64,000 nucleotides of DNA from VXNE01 sp965261535. Its GTDB lineage: Bacteria; Pseudomonadota; Gammaproteobacteria; Pseudomonadales; Azotimanducaceae. This document shows, in pieces, positions 35,145-44,166 of the stretch. The stretch spans positions 4,526,001 to 4,590,000 of the forward strand of contig OZ253469.1 of NCBI GenBank assembly GCA_965261535.1. The letters run 5' to 3'. Positions within the stretch are counted from its first letter, which is position 1. The number at the start of each line of letters is the position of its first letter. The translations under genes and the position numbers were made by a program. The notes under the pieces were generated by a model. The model worked only from the letters and a program-made list of their open reading frames with translations, made no database searches and was not told the origin of the DNA.

Positions 35145-36410
35145 CTACGCCGCGTCCACGATTTGTTCGGACGAGCCTCGATCAATGACATGGTTGCTGA
35201 TCAAAGTTGCCTCAATTAAGCGTTCGGAAACGTGGAAGTAACGGGCGGGATGGATGTCGTCCTCCCCGGGCTCGTCGGTGTTGATGTACGCCCGAAGGTC
35301 GGCGAATGGGCAGAGGAACCCCTGGGCGAAAGCCCTTTGGAACTTCTGGCGTTCCGACTTTGCGGCAGAGAGAGGGCACATGGCGTCGTCGCGAGACCAG
35401 AGGATGTTGCCGAGGCTTCTGCAGAGTTCGAACCGTCGCGTGTGCGACCCGGTGGACCGCAAGGCGAGCCTGCTGCCAGTTTCTTGGCGCAGCCGCAGGG
35501 CGTAGGGAATGTCGAAGGTCGATCGCCGTTTGGTCTTAAGGTGATCGACGTTTGTCCCGACAATCTCGCTGAGTCGCGTGTTGCATATGGGTCCGGGCGG
35601 TACGCCGAGCCAATGGCGCAGTTGGTTGGCGGCCCCTACGGCGAGCTGCCAAGGTGGTTGCAGGGAGGCCCGGTTTATTTCCAACGTGTCGAAAGAGAAT
35701 GGCGCGCGAACCAGAACGTTTGAGGACTCGGCGGCTTCGATGCAGATCTCCAGCACTTTGGTTGCCTCCTCGCCCTGATGGGCGAGCGCCGCTTCTTGGA
35801 GCGGCTCCGAGCCGTATTGCGCCGATAGAGCTTCCAAGCGGGCCACCAGACCGTCCGGGGCGTCGTCGGGATCGAACCCCAGAACCCCGGCATGGCTTCG
35901 AGCTTGCGCCATGCCGCGACCGAGGGTTCGGTGCGCTCGGATTGCAATTGGCGGTATTCGGTGCCGAGCCCGTCTGAGGCGTCGCCGACACTTTCGAGGA
36001 CAGCTCGAACGAAACGGTCGATGGCGTCTTCGATGATTGAGGATGGGACGTAATCCAATCTGGGCTTTGCGACGAACTTCAGGGAAGGCTTGAGGTTGTT
36101 GGCGTCGGCGTGAACGGCGACCCCAACTCGCGAACCTTCGCCCAGATCGACACGTTGGGCCAATGGTATCCGGCCCCGACAGACGACAGGTGATGTGCAA
36201 GTCGCCACTCCGCGTTGAGGTCACCGTGGGGCGTTTGGCTTCCAGCGTATGCGCCACCAGTTGTCAACAAACCAGAAGGCAAGCGGGACGGGAGGGATTT
36301 CCAGGCAGTCGTCGGGCGCGTTGCTGCCGCGACGGACCGGGCGGGTGAGGCATGCATCGTCGAGGCGAATACGCAGGCGGTCTGCCGCTGGCGGCGTCTC
36401 GGGCCTGCGG
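35145..36410 (-). pseudogene. Degenerate IrrE-like gene, copy A, broken
   Basis: Homologue of the intact gene at 44167-45456, with at least three frameshifts. In order it reads LDDACLTRPVRRGSNAPDD and VDNWWRIRWKPNA; then, in a second frame, DLNAEWRLAHHLSSVGAGYH; in a third, EGSRVGVAVHADANNLKPSL through WRKLEAMPGF; and in a fourth, GFDPDDAPDGLVARLEAL through to the stop. The C-terminal part keeps RFELCRSLGNILW and QRAFAQGFLCPF, the segment that resembles ImmA/IrrE peptidases without the HExxH zinc site. Dead copy. Confidence 0.8.
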
Positions 36411-36429
36411 CCCCGCTTTCATCACCGCG

Positions 36430-37347
36430 TCAACGCAAATTCTCGCTTTGCGGATCGCGAACCTGTGCGAAGATCTCCATCATCTGGTTTGTCACAGCTT
36501 CGCGGTAGTCGGGGGCGTCGACGGTTCGCGCGGCCACATCCATCGGCAGGAACAGCCGAAGCGTGTCGCGAAACGCATCTGACGCGATGATCGCAGGGAG
36601 CTTTTCGCTCACTGCGGTCAAGGTGTCCTTGAACTCATCCAACCCCATCCGCCTGGCGGCGTACTCTCGCGCCGCTTCGATGACCGGGCGGCGCTCTCCC
36701 GCCGACGGCGGCATGAACTTGTGGATGTCCCATATATCGCGGAAGCGGGGGTTGCGACGCTCCATGATGGATATGGGCAAAGCCACCAGTTTGTCCGCCA
36801 TCGTTTGAGCTACGGGCACGCATCGCACCGCGACGGCGGTGGAGGGCATTATCACGCCGCCATGCGGAAAAATGGCAGGCACGACGGATGTGCGTTCCGG
36901 CCAGCTCTCGGAGTCCACTTCAATCTTGATGCGCTGTACGCCAATGTTGGACGTGGCCCCTGTGGGCGACGGGCGGGTCACAATTCGCGCCCACCATCGG
37001 TGCGTTGGTCTGTCGCCGGAGACTTTCCCGACTGCTCGCACCGTGGACTCCAAGCCGTAGTGCCGCCACAGGTGATCCCCGATGGTCTTTTCGAGATTGT
37101 CCATCGTTTCGGGGTCGAAGTGCGGCCCGCCGGTGAAGTCCAGATCCTCGCTCAAACGCTCCCCGCCCCGGCAAAGCCGCAGGCATGTCCCACCCTTGAA
37201 CACGAGCTTGCGGAGGGTGCCGGCTTGACTCGTCGCGCGAAGAATCTCCATGTGAAGAATCTCCTTTTCCACCGTTTTGCGGCAGTGCGCCAGTTGCCCC
37301 TTGCGCTCTATGATTTCTTCGGCCAGCGCCATGAAGTCATCCGGCAT
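36430..37347 (-). CDS. AbiEii-type nucleotidyltransferase toxin, locus 1
   Basis: 305 residues from the ATG at 37347, which lies inside the end of the antitoxin gene (11-nt overlap). Nucleotidyltransferase signature VFKGGTCLRL (residues 49-58) and RLSEDLDFTG (65-73). Later come TMADKLVALP and RNPRFRDIWDIHKF, as in AbiEii/MenT toxins, which modify tRNA 3' ends and stop growth in phage-infected cells. A complete type IV-style AbiE pair with the upstream gene. Confidence 0.85.
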   Translation of the reverse strand: MPDDFMALAEEIIERKGQLAHCRKTVEKEILHMEILRATSQAGTLRKLVFKGGTCLRLCRGGERLSEDLDFTGGPHFDPETMDNLEKTIGDHLWRHYGLESTVRAVGKVSGDRPTHRWWARIVTRPSPTGATSNIGVQRIKIEVDSESWPERTSVVPAIFPHGGVIMPSTAVAVRCVPVAQTMADKLVALPISIMERRNPRFRDIWDIHKFMPPSAGERRPVIEAAREYAARRMGLDEFKDTLTAVSEKLPAIIASDAFRDTLRLFLPMDVAARTVDAPDYREAVTNQMMEIFAQVRDPQSENLR

Positions 37348-37906
37348 GGTACGGACCCCACTCGGCGACAACTTCCTCATGCGCGATCTCGTCAACGCTC
37401 GCCACCAACGCGGGCTTCGCTCTGCGCAAGTCCTCAAGGGCCATGGTCGGGTGTGCCACCATGTACCCGCCCTGTTCGTCCACGACGGTGTTGGCGACTA
37501 TCTCTCCGCGACGGCGGTTCGTGTGCCGGAACGCTATGTTGCCGTACCTGGTGGCGTACTCGCCCGGATTGCCGGTCGTGGCCAAGGTATACCAGTAAGG
37601 CTGCTGGCTTAGCGATCCCGCGTTTGCCAACGCGGATTCGTAGCTCAGGTAGTTCAAGTGCCCCGGACGCAACGCTTCGATCGCCCAACCCATGAAACGC
37701 TCGGTTGTTCCCGGTGCCGTGCGATTGAGATATACCCCACGGGCGATCCGCTCAAGCAGTCCGATTTCCAGCAACATCGTGAGGCCCGCCGACAATGCGC
37801 GGTCAGAGTCGGCGGGGAACAGCATGTGCAGCATCTCTCGCCGGAGTACGGGAAACTGCCCCCCGTCGCCGAGCACAAGAACCCGCACCGCTTCGGGCAG
37901 ATTCAT
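37337..37906 (-). CDS. AbiEi-type antitoxin, locus 1
   Basis: 189 residues from an ATG at 37906; an in-frame ATG at 37948 would add 14. N-terminal winged-helix region (VLRREMLHMLFP ... LLEIGLLERIARGVYLN), followed by GWAIEALRPGHLNYLSYESA and YNLATTG-like sequence of the AbiEi antitoxin C-terminal domain (YWYTLATTGNPGEYATRYG). Such proteins repress their own operon by binding inverted repeats and neutralise AbiEii without stable contact. The partner toxin overlaps its 3' end. Confidence 0.8.
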   Translation of the reverse strand: MNLPEAVRVLVLGDGGQFPVLRREMLHMLFPADSDRALSAGLTMLLEIGLLERIARGVYLNRTAPGTTERFMGWAIEALRPGHLNYLSYESALANAGSLSQQPYWYTLATTGNPGEYATRYGNIAFRHTNRRRGEIVANTVVDEQGGYMVAHPTMALEDLRRAKPALVASVDEIAHEEVVAEWGPYHAG

Positions 37907-38094
37907 GGTGCATATTCCACTAATCGCGGCATTATCCGCCACACTCACACTATACGCCTATGAACTCCGGATCACCCGCCCGGTTCGTGTCGGTATCGTT
38001 ACCGACGTGCCGACAGCCATTTGACCGTGCCGCGCGCGCGGCAGCAACTGAGCCTGGGTCCGTTGCCCACGGGGCTTCAGCCCGAAGGACCTGG

Positions 38095-38877
38095 CTACGC
38101 GGCATCCACCATTTGTTCGAAAGAGGCTTGGTCGATGACGTGGTTGTTCACGAGAGTCGCCTCGATCAAGCGTTCAGAAACGTGGAAGTGACGGGCGGCG
38201 GCATGGATGTCGTCCTCGCCCGGCTCGTCGGTGTTGATGTACGCCCGAAGGTCGTCGAATGGGCAGAGGAACCCTTGGGCGAAAGCCCTTTGGAACTTCT
38301 GGCGCTCGGATTTTGCTGCGGACAGCGGTCCCATATCGTCGTCGCGGGACCAGATGATGTCGCCGAGGCTTCTGCAGAGTTCGAACCGCCCCGTGTGCGA
38401 CCAGGCGGATCGCAAGGCGAGTCTGCTGCCCGTTTCTTCGCGTAACCGCAAGGCGTAGGGAATACTGAAGGTTGATCGCCGTTTGGTTCGAAGGTGATCG
38501 ACGTTTGTCCCGACAATCTCGCTGAGTCGCGGGTTGCGTAGCGGTCCCGGCGGCACGCCGAGCCGATCGCGCATTTGGTTGGCGGCATCGACCCCGAGCA
38601 AGCAAGGCGGTTGGAAAGAGATCCGGTCGATGTATGCCGGGTCGGCAATCGTTTCTGCGGGGAATGGCGAACGAACCAGGACGTTGGAAGACTTGGCCGC
38701 ATGGATGCAGTTGTCCAGCGCTTCGGCTGCCCGCCTACCCTGATGGGCGAGTGCGGCCTCTTGGAGCGGCTCCGAACCGTATTGTGCCGATAGAGCCTCC
38801 ATGCGGGCCACCAGACCGTCCGGGGCGTCGTCGGGATCGAACCCGAGCATGGCTTCGAGCTTGGGCCATGCCGCGAC
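38095..38877 (-). pseudogene. Degenerate IrrE-like gene, copy B, truncated by IS3
   Basis: C-terminal 260 residues of the same family as 44167-45456, in one clean frame: AAWPKLEAMLGFDPDDAPDG through RFELCRSLGDIIWSRDD and QRAFAQGFLCPFDDL to EQMVDAA. The N-terminal 165 residues are replaced by the IS3-family element, whose left end starts at the codon after GTCGC. Without an N-terminus or a normal start it is probably not functional. Confidence 0.8.
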
Positions 38878-38931
38878 TGGAGTTGACCCGCTTTAGTGGA
38901 CACATGGATCCTAATAGGAGGAGGTGTTCCT

Positions 38932-39246
38932 ATGGCGAAGACACGACGCCCGTATGCGCGGAATTTTCGAGAGAAGATGGTGGCGCTGGTTCGGTCCGGT
39001 CGTAGTCCGACGGAGTTGTCGAAGGAGTTCGAACCGACGGCGCAGACGATCATCAACTGGGCGCGGCAGGCGGATCGCGCCGCGGGTCGTGGCGGCGACG
39101 GCTTGACGAGCGACGAGCGGTCGGAGCTGCGTCGGATCAAGCGTGAGAATCGTCGGCTGCGCGAAGAGCGCGACATTTTGGCAAAGGCCGCGGCCTGGTT
39201 CGCGCGGGAGACCGACTCGATAGCGGAAAGGTGTTCGAGTTCGTGA
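38932..39246 (+). CDS. IS3-family OrfA
   Basis: 104 residues, with AGGAGGAGG before the ATG. Helix-turn-helix of the Tnp_8 type (EKMVALVRSGRSPTELSKEF, QTIINWARQAD) followed by a leucine-zipper-like helix (ELRRIKRENRRLREERDILA). It binds the IS ends and is fused to OrfB by ribosomal frameshifting near 39231-39246. Confidence 0.9.
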   Translation: MAKTRRPYARNFREKMVALVRSGRSPTELSKEFEPTAQTIINWARQADRAAGRGGDGLTSDERSELRRIKRENRRLREERDILAKAAAWFARETDSIAERCSSS

Positions 39247-40120
39247 GTGCGAATCGGGCCGATCACAGGGTGGCGACGATGTGCCGGGTGCTGGGGGTCT
39301 CCGCCAGCGGGTACTACGCGTGGCTGCGGCGGGGTCCGTCGCCGCGCGCGCGGCGGGACGCGGAGTTGGCGGCGCGGATCGAGGCGATTCACCGCGATTC
39401 GCGGGGCACGTGCGGCGCGCCGCGGATTCACGCCGGGCTGCGGGAGGAAGGCGAGCGGCTGGGCCGCAAACGGGTGGCGCGGCTGATGCGGGAGAGCGGT
39501 CTGCGCGGCGTTGATCGCCGCAAGTGGGTGAAGACGACGGCCGCGGACGCGGCGGCGGAGCCGGCGCCGGACTTGGTGCGGCGCGAATTTTCGGCTTCGG
39601 CGGCGAACGAGCTGTGGGTGGCGGACGCGACCTGCGTCCCGACGCTGGCGGGCTTTCTGTTCCTGGCGGTGGTCGTGGATGTGTATTCCAGGCGCGTCGT
39701 GGGCTGGTGCATGGGCGCCGAACTGGTGACGCGGCTGATGCTCGACGCGTTGAACATGGCGCTGGAGCAGCGCGGCGCGCGCGGCGTGATCCACCACTCC
39801 GACCGGGGCTCGCAATACACCTCGATCGCGTTCGGCAACCGCTGCCGCGACGCCGGCGTGCGGCTGTCGATGGGCTCGACGGGCGACTGCTACGACAATG
39901 CGCTGTGCGAGAGGCGCTGTGCGAGAGTTTTTTCGCCACGCTGGAGTGTCAATTGATTGATCGCGCGACGTTCCGCACGCGGCGCGAGGCCGAGTTGGCG
40001 ATCTTCGACTTCATCGAGGGCTTCTACAACAGCAAGCGCCGCCACTCGTCCATCGGCTACCTGAGCCCGGCGGAGTTCGAGCGCCGGGGCGGTTGGGACC
40101 ACATGCGGGAGGCGGCGTGA
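39231..40120 (+). pseudogene. IS3-family OrfB transposase, disrupted
   Basis: DDE integrase-like catalytic subunit. HTH_21 part: CGAPRIHAGLREEG. rve core: ELWVADATCVPTLAGFLFLA with the first Asp, then HHSDRGSQYTS with the second. The third motif should read DNALCESFFATLE, but an exact 14-bp duplication at 39900-39927 inserts extra codons and shifts the frame, giving DNALCERRCARV and a stop at 39956. The normal frame resumes afterwards (SFFATLECQLID ... YLSPAEFERR) to 40120. The catalytic Glu region is therefore broken. Confidence 0.9.
39900..39927. repeat. 14-bp tandem duplication inside OrfB
   Basis: GCGCTGTGCGAGAG twice, back to back. It is the only change needed to explain the OrfB frameshift, since removing one unit restores DNALCESFF. 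Looks like a recent replication slip. Confidence 0.9.
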
Positions 40121-40321
40121 ACGTCGCCGCTCGCGGCCCCGCGGGAGCTTTGGGGCGCGGCCCGGCCGGGTCGCGCAGGCGCGCCGCCCGCCCGTTTGAA
40201 CACGGGCGGCGCGCATCAATGGCGTCGCTCCGTATCGGGGAACCGCCCCGATCAAGGGCGAGGGGGCCGCAAGGCCCATTTGTTCAAATGTTAAACTGTT
40301 CACCGAAGCGGGTCAGGTCCA

Positions 40322-40610
40322 GTTCGGCGGTCCCGGACGACCTTGAGCGTCATGGCCGGCCGGAACACGGTCAGGCCGCGGTTGAGCGTCACCACTTCCT
40401 GCTCGTGCATCCAGAGCGGCGCGCGGTCCACCAGGCCCTGCGTGTTCTGGTTCCTGAGTTCGGCCGTGAGAAGCATGTCCGCCTTGACCGCCGTTCGAGT
40501 TCGCCGTAGGTCGTCTCGACCAGGCGATCCACGCCGTGGATGCCCGCCGGCACCTTGCCGACCAGGTGATCGAGCCGCTCCGGGATGTCCCTCAGCGGCG
40601 TCCGGCCGCC
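40322..40610 (-). pseudogene. Fragment of a RecQ-like helicase
   Basis: Two minus-strand pieces in different frames: RDIPERLDHLVGKVPAGIHG then VDRLVETTYGELE, and after a shift KADMLLTAELRNQNTQGLVD then LWMHEQEVVTLNRGLTVFRP. The second resembles the helicase-distal part of large RecQ-family proteins (ALLWLHEQEVIxLNxGLAVFRPAM). Cut off by the right end of the IS3 element. Confidence 0.5.
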
Positions 40611-41325
40611 CAACACGGAGTTGCCCGCATTGGGGGAGCAGTACGACGAGTTGGACGCGCGGCTGTCCGATGTCGCCGCTCCGGCCCTGTCGTCGCAGGG
40701 GTCGTCGTACAACGAACTCGTGTTGAAACGTGCTGAGGTGACGGGGTCGCTCGAGCGATTCACGCGGCTTGAGAAGCTCCTGTGGCAACGCGGGGAACTG
40801 GCGAAGGGAGCCGACGAAGAAGAGGAAGGCCCGGAGTCCCGAACGGAAATCGCGAGTGCGACGCTCGACGCGTTCGCCCGGACGGTGCAGAGAGTCCTGT
40901 CGGACTGGCACTATCCGAACGCCGAGCGCGTTCACTTCGACGAAAGTGCCAGGGACTTCCAGATCGATGGTAAGAAGCGAGGCAGCACGGGCAAGGGACT
41001 GAGGGCGATCACGCACGCCGCGGTGAATGTCGGGCTGCTGGAGTTCTGCCTGGAACACGAGCTACCGCATCCGGGGTTCGTGGTTCTGGACTCGCCGTTG
41101 CTGGCCTACCGGGAACCCGAAGGGGACGAGGACGACCTTACCGGCACTGACGTGAAGGAACGGTTCTACGAGTACCTTCTCGGCCTGAAGTCGGACGCCC
41201 AGGTGATAGTGGTCGAAAACGAGCGCCCGCCGCCGTTCGTTCGGGAGCAGGCGAACGTCGTCTCGTTTACGAAGAACCCGCACCAAGGACGATATGGGTT
41301 CTTCGAGGCGCAGGAAGAGCAATGA
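40585..41325 (+). pseudogene. C-terminal part of an SMC-like ATPase
   Basis: About 246 residues. A coiled-coil-like stretch (NELVLKRAEVTGSLERFTRL) is followed by the ABC-ATPase tail: GSTGKGLRAITHAAVNVGLL (signature-like) and GFVVLDSPLLAYREPEGDE (Walker B and D-loop), ending in FTKNPHQGRYGFF. No Walker A is found; the N-terminal half is missing, cut near the RecQ fragment. It is probably the tail of a DUF3732-type or Lamassu-like ATPase. The frame is clean, so expression of a fragment is possible but activity is not expected. Confidence 0.6.
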
Positions 41326-41405
41326 GCCCGCGGTCGCGCGCGATGGACGCGGAGCGGCAGGCGTAGTCCCGACCACATCTTAGTTGTGAGAAGGGCGGGA
41401 ACTGG

Positions 41406-42092
41406 ATGGCGCGCGATATCGGCGAGTTGCGATCGGCGGCGGAATCCGTCAATGTTAATGGAAGATTTCTGACAAGCGATTCTTCGGGTACAGCGGTGGA
41501 AAGTCTATCGAAGCGCGTCATGGAGCATGTCCGGTCGGTTCCGGAAGCGTCGCCGATCTGTGCCGGAGCCTTGCTTCATCTCGGTAATCGCGCGGCCGTG
41601 GACCAGGCGCTGTCGCGTCTGGCGCGAGCCGGGGATTTGGTGCGCATATGCCAAGGCGTCTATATGCGACCTGTGGAGACGCGGTTCGGTCGTTGCGCGC
41701 CCAGCGTGGACAAGGCGATCAGTGCGCTCGCGCACTTGTGGGGGGAGACGATCGTCCCGTGCGGTGGCGCCTCGGCGTACGTGCTCGGCCTCACGACGCA
41801 GATGCCGGTACGGTCGGTCTACCTGACTTCCGGCCCCGACCGCCGCTTGCGGTTCGGGAACATGGAGGTCGAACTTCGGCATGCACCGCGGTGGCAGCTG
41901 ACCGCACCGAACCGCCGTGCCGGGGAGATCATCCGTGCTTTGGCCTGGCTCGGCCCGGAAGAGGTCAGGGACGGGCTCGAAGGGGTCGTGTCCGGCCTTA
42001 GCACCGAAGAGATCGACGAACTCGCGGACGCTCGGGCGACGATGCCCCACTGGATGGCCGAGCCGGTGAGCGATCTCGTCGTGAATGGGTGA
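41406..42092 (+). CDS. AbiEi-type antitoxin (DUF6088), locus 2
   Basis: 228 residues. Winged-helix start: ALLHLGNRAAVDQALSRLAR then GDLVRICQGVYMRP. DUF6088 body: RFGRCAPSVDKAISALAHLW, IVPCGGASAYVLGLTTQMP, VYLTSGPDRRLRFGNMEVEL. Antitoxin and autorepressor of the AbiE type. Overlaps the toxin gene by 8 nt. Orientation and sequence differ from the AbiE pair 4 kb away, so the two loci are independent acquisitions, not a duplication. Confidence 0.85.
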   Translation: MARDIGELRSAAESVNVNGRFLTSDSSGTAVESLSKRVMEHVRSVPEASPICAGALLHLGNRAAVDQALSRLARAGDLVRICQGVYMRPVETRFGRCAPSVDKAISALAHLWGETIVPCGGASAYVLGLTTQMPVRSVYLTSGPDRRLRFGNMEVELRHAPRWQLTAPNRRAGEIIRALAWLGPEEVRDGLEGVVSGLSTEEIDELADARATMPHWMAEPVSDLVVNG

Positions 42093-43101
42093 CGTCGCGT
42101 TCCATTCGTTGCCGGCGATAGACCGGCGCGAGGCGCTCCGAGCGGCCCAGGAGACGAGCGGCCGCCGCGCATTCCTCCTGGAGAAGGACGTCTGGGTCGT
42201 TCAGACGCTACGCGCGTTGTTCGAGGGGCCGTTCGGCGCAGACATTGTCTTCAAGGGTGGCACGTCGTTGGCCAAGGCGTATCACGCAATCCGGCGGTTC
42301 TCGGAGGATATTGAGGTCACCTACGACATACGGGCCTTCGCCTCCGAACTGGTGACCGCGTCCGGCGGAGAAGTGCTGCCGTCGACGCGAAGCCAGGGGA
42401 AGCGGTGGAGCCGCTCCATTCGCTCGCGCCTGGCGGAGTGGGTGCGGAACGGCGCCCTGTCGGCAGTCGGCGAGGGTTTTTCGCGGGAGTGGCTCCAGGC
42501 AGACGTTAGCGCGTCCGGCGAGAGGCTGCTGGTGCGCTACGAGTCGCTGCTGGACGATGCCGGATTCGTGAGACCTGAGGTGATCGTCGAGTTCGGCGCG
42601 CGGGCGACCGGGGAGCCTCACGAACGGCGTTTCGTGAGGTGCGACGCTGCGGCCCATCTGCCGGACATCGCGTTCCCGACGGTGCGGCCGACGGTAATGC
42701 TGGCGGAACGGACGTTCTGGGAGAAGGCGACGGCAATGCATGTGTTCTGCTGGCAGCAACGGCGCCGCGGGGAGCGGCTGTCCCGCCACTGGCACGACCT
42801 GGTGCGGCTGGACGATGCGGGCTATGCGGCGAGGGCGCTCGGCGACCGCGGACTCGCGTTGTCGGTGGCACGCCACAAGGCGGCGTTCTTTCGGGAGAAG
42901 GACGCGGCGGGGGCGTGGATAGACTACGAGCGCGCCGTGTCCGGCGAGTTGAGGCTGGTTCCGCAAGGTGCGGCGAGAGACGCGCTGGAGCAGGACTACC
43001 GGAGGATGGTCGACGACGGGATGCTGCTGGAGGACGCGGAGCTGTTCGGCGTACTGATCGAGCGATGCGCCGACCTGGAGGCGCGGGCAAATGAAGCGTA
43101 G
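42085..43101 (+). CDS. AbiEii-type nucleotidyltransferase toxin, locus 2
   Basis: 338 residues from the ATG at 42085. Signature IVFKGGTSLAKAYHAIRRFS (54-73), EDIEVTYD (74-81) and the later ERTFWEKATAMHVFCWQQRR, as in AbiEii toxins. Transfers nucleotides to RNA and halts translation when the antitoxin fails. Translationally coupled to the antitoxin. Intact and of normal length. Confidence 0.87.
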   Translation: MGDVAFHSLPAIDRREALRAAQETSGRRAFLLEKDVWVVQTLRALFEGPFGADIVFKGGTSLAKAYHAIRRFSEDIEVTYDIRAFASELVTASGGEVLPSTRSQGKRWSRSIRSRLAEWVRNGALSAVGEGFSREWLQADVSASGERLLVRYESLLDDAGFVRPEVIVEFGARATGEPHERRFVRCDAAAHLPDIAFPTVRPTVMLAERTFWEKATAMHVFCWQQRRRGERLSRHWHDLVRLDDAGYAARALGDRGLALSVARHKAAFFREKDAAGAWIDYERAVSGELRLVPQGAARDALEQDYRRMVDDGMLLEDAELFGVLIERCADLEARANEA

Positions 43102-43233
43102 GGCCGCGGAAGCGAGACCGGGCGGTGGACGGGATCGGGCCGCTGGCCGTAACTCCGGTGTGAGGCCGGGAGGTCGCGGCGCCGTGCGGACCTCGTGGTG
43201 TCGCGGCGCGTTCCGCGCACTGAGCCGGCTGCC

Positions 43234-43620
43234 ATGACGGACACGCCGGAACAACGCGCACGCCGTGAGATCGATGCGAACCTCCAGGCGGCGGGATGGC
43301 TCGTGCGGGATCGCGGGGAAATGGACCTGACGTCGGGGCTGGGATCGCGGTGCGAGAGTTCCCGATGAAGTCGGGTTTCGGGTCGGCGGACTACGTGCTC
43401 TACGTCGGCTTCGACGTCGTCGGCGCGATCGAGGCGAAGGCCGAAGGGACGCTGTCCGGCGTGGAGGCGCAGACCGCGAAGTACGCCGCCGGTTTGCCGG
43501 ACGACCTGCCTGCGCCCAGGCGCCCCCTCCCCTTCCTGTTCGAGTCGAACGGGGCGGTGACCTACTTGACCAACGGACTCGATCCAGCACCTCGCGGTCG
43601 GCAGGTGCCGCTGCGACGCC
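43234..43620 (+). pseudogene. hsdR-like N-terminal fragment, frameshifted
   Basis: Starts MTDTPEQRARREIDANLQAA, continues GWLVRDRGEMDLTSGLG, loses a base near 43338, and resumes in the next frame as IAVREFPMKSGFGSADYVLY then FDVVGAIEAKAEGTLSGVEA. This is the N-terminal nuclease domain of a type I restriction R subunit or related helicase (the D...E-x-K core is visible in ADYVLYVGFDVVGAIEAKAE). It ends near YLTNGLDPAPR. It may be the lost R subunit of the hsdM/hsdS remnant near 7-10 kb, but that cannot be shown. Confidence 0.75.
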
Positions 43621-43766
43621 ACCAGCAACACCACCGTCTGCGACGATGGGACGATCGGATGGGGGCTGGATACGGGGTGTATGGCGAATCGAGTGTGGGA
43701 GCAAACGGGGGACTGGGCAACTTCAGATAATAAAAGGTAATAAAAACAATACGTTAAATTTGTATC

Positions 43767-43854
43767 TGGCGGAGGGGCAGGGATTCGAACCCTGGGAGGC
43801 GTTAACCTCGCTGGTTTTCAAGACCAGTGCTTTCGACCACTCAGCCACCCCTCC
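43767..43854 (-). tRNA. tRNA-Ser(TGA), copy 2
   Basis: 88 nt with CCA. Same anticodon loop CTTGAAA as copy 1. It differs at two sites: GGGGTGGC for GGGGCGGC after the acceptor stem, and GGTTAACG for GGGTAACG in the variable arm. All stems pair. The upstream flank also matches copy 1 for a short way (GCCGTTGAAGT on the plus strand). Confidence 0.95.
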
Positions 43855-44166
43855 GGATGGGAGTTGCCTCGCCGTTGAAGTGATGTACTTCAGGCTGATA
43901 CGACAACGGGTTGAGCGGATGAGGCTAGCGGTTAGCGAAGGCGCCATCATAGCGGCGGCCTCAAGTCGCGGCAATTTGGCCCGAGCAGATGCCGCGCGAC
44001 CTGTTGTCGTGGACCGGTCATTCGTCGTTCGCATCTTCGCACGCTGACGACCTGCTCCCGTGCTCGCGAGTGCGACTTGGACATCAGTTGGCTATCAGTT
44101 GTCGTCGCGGGCACGGGAGTTGTCCGTTAGGCTGTTGTATACAGTATCGTCGTTTCCAGGGGTTGG

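Larger units (their letters stand above)
38878..40321 (+). mobile_element. IS3-family insertion sequence
   Basis: 1444 bp. The left end TGGAGTTGACCCGCTTTAGT and the right end, ending GAAGCGGGTCAGGTCCA, are imperfect inverted repeats. orfA and orfB lie in the usual overlapping frames. The flanks GCGAC (left) and GTTCG (right) are not a target duplication, and the gene cut on the left does not continue on the right. So this is not a simple insertion in place; a deletion or recombination between two IS copies is likely. Confidence 0.85.

Noticed and set aside
40093..40320. Short open frames near the right end of the IS3 element
   Set aside because: They cross the IS end, have no similarity and are typical GC-rich noise.
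44132..44146. LexA-like CTGTTGTATACAG near the IrrE-like gene
   Set aside because: The spacing between CTG and CAG is 7, not 10, and it lies at the 3' end of the nearest gene.
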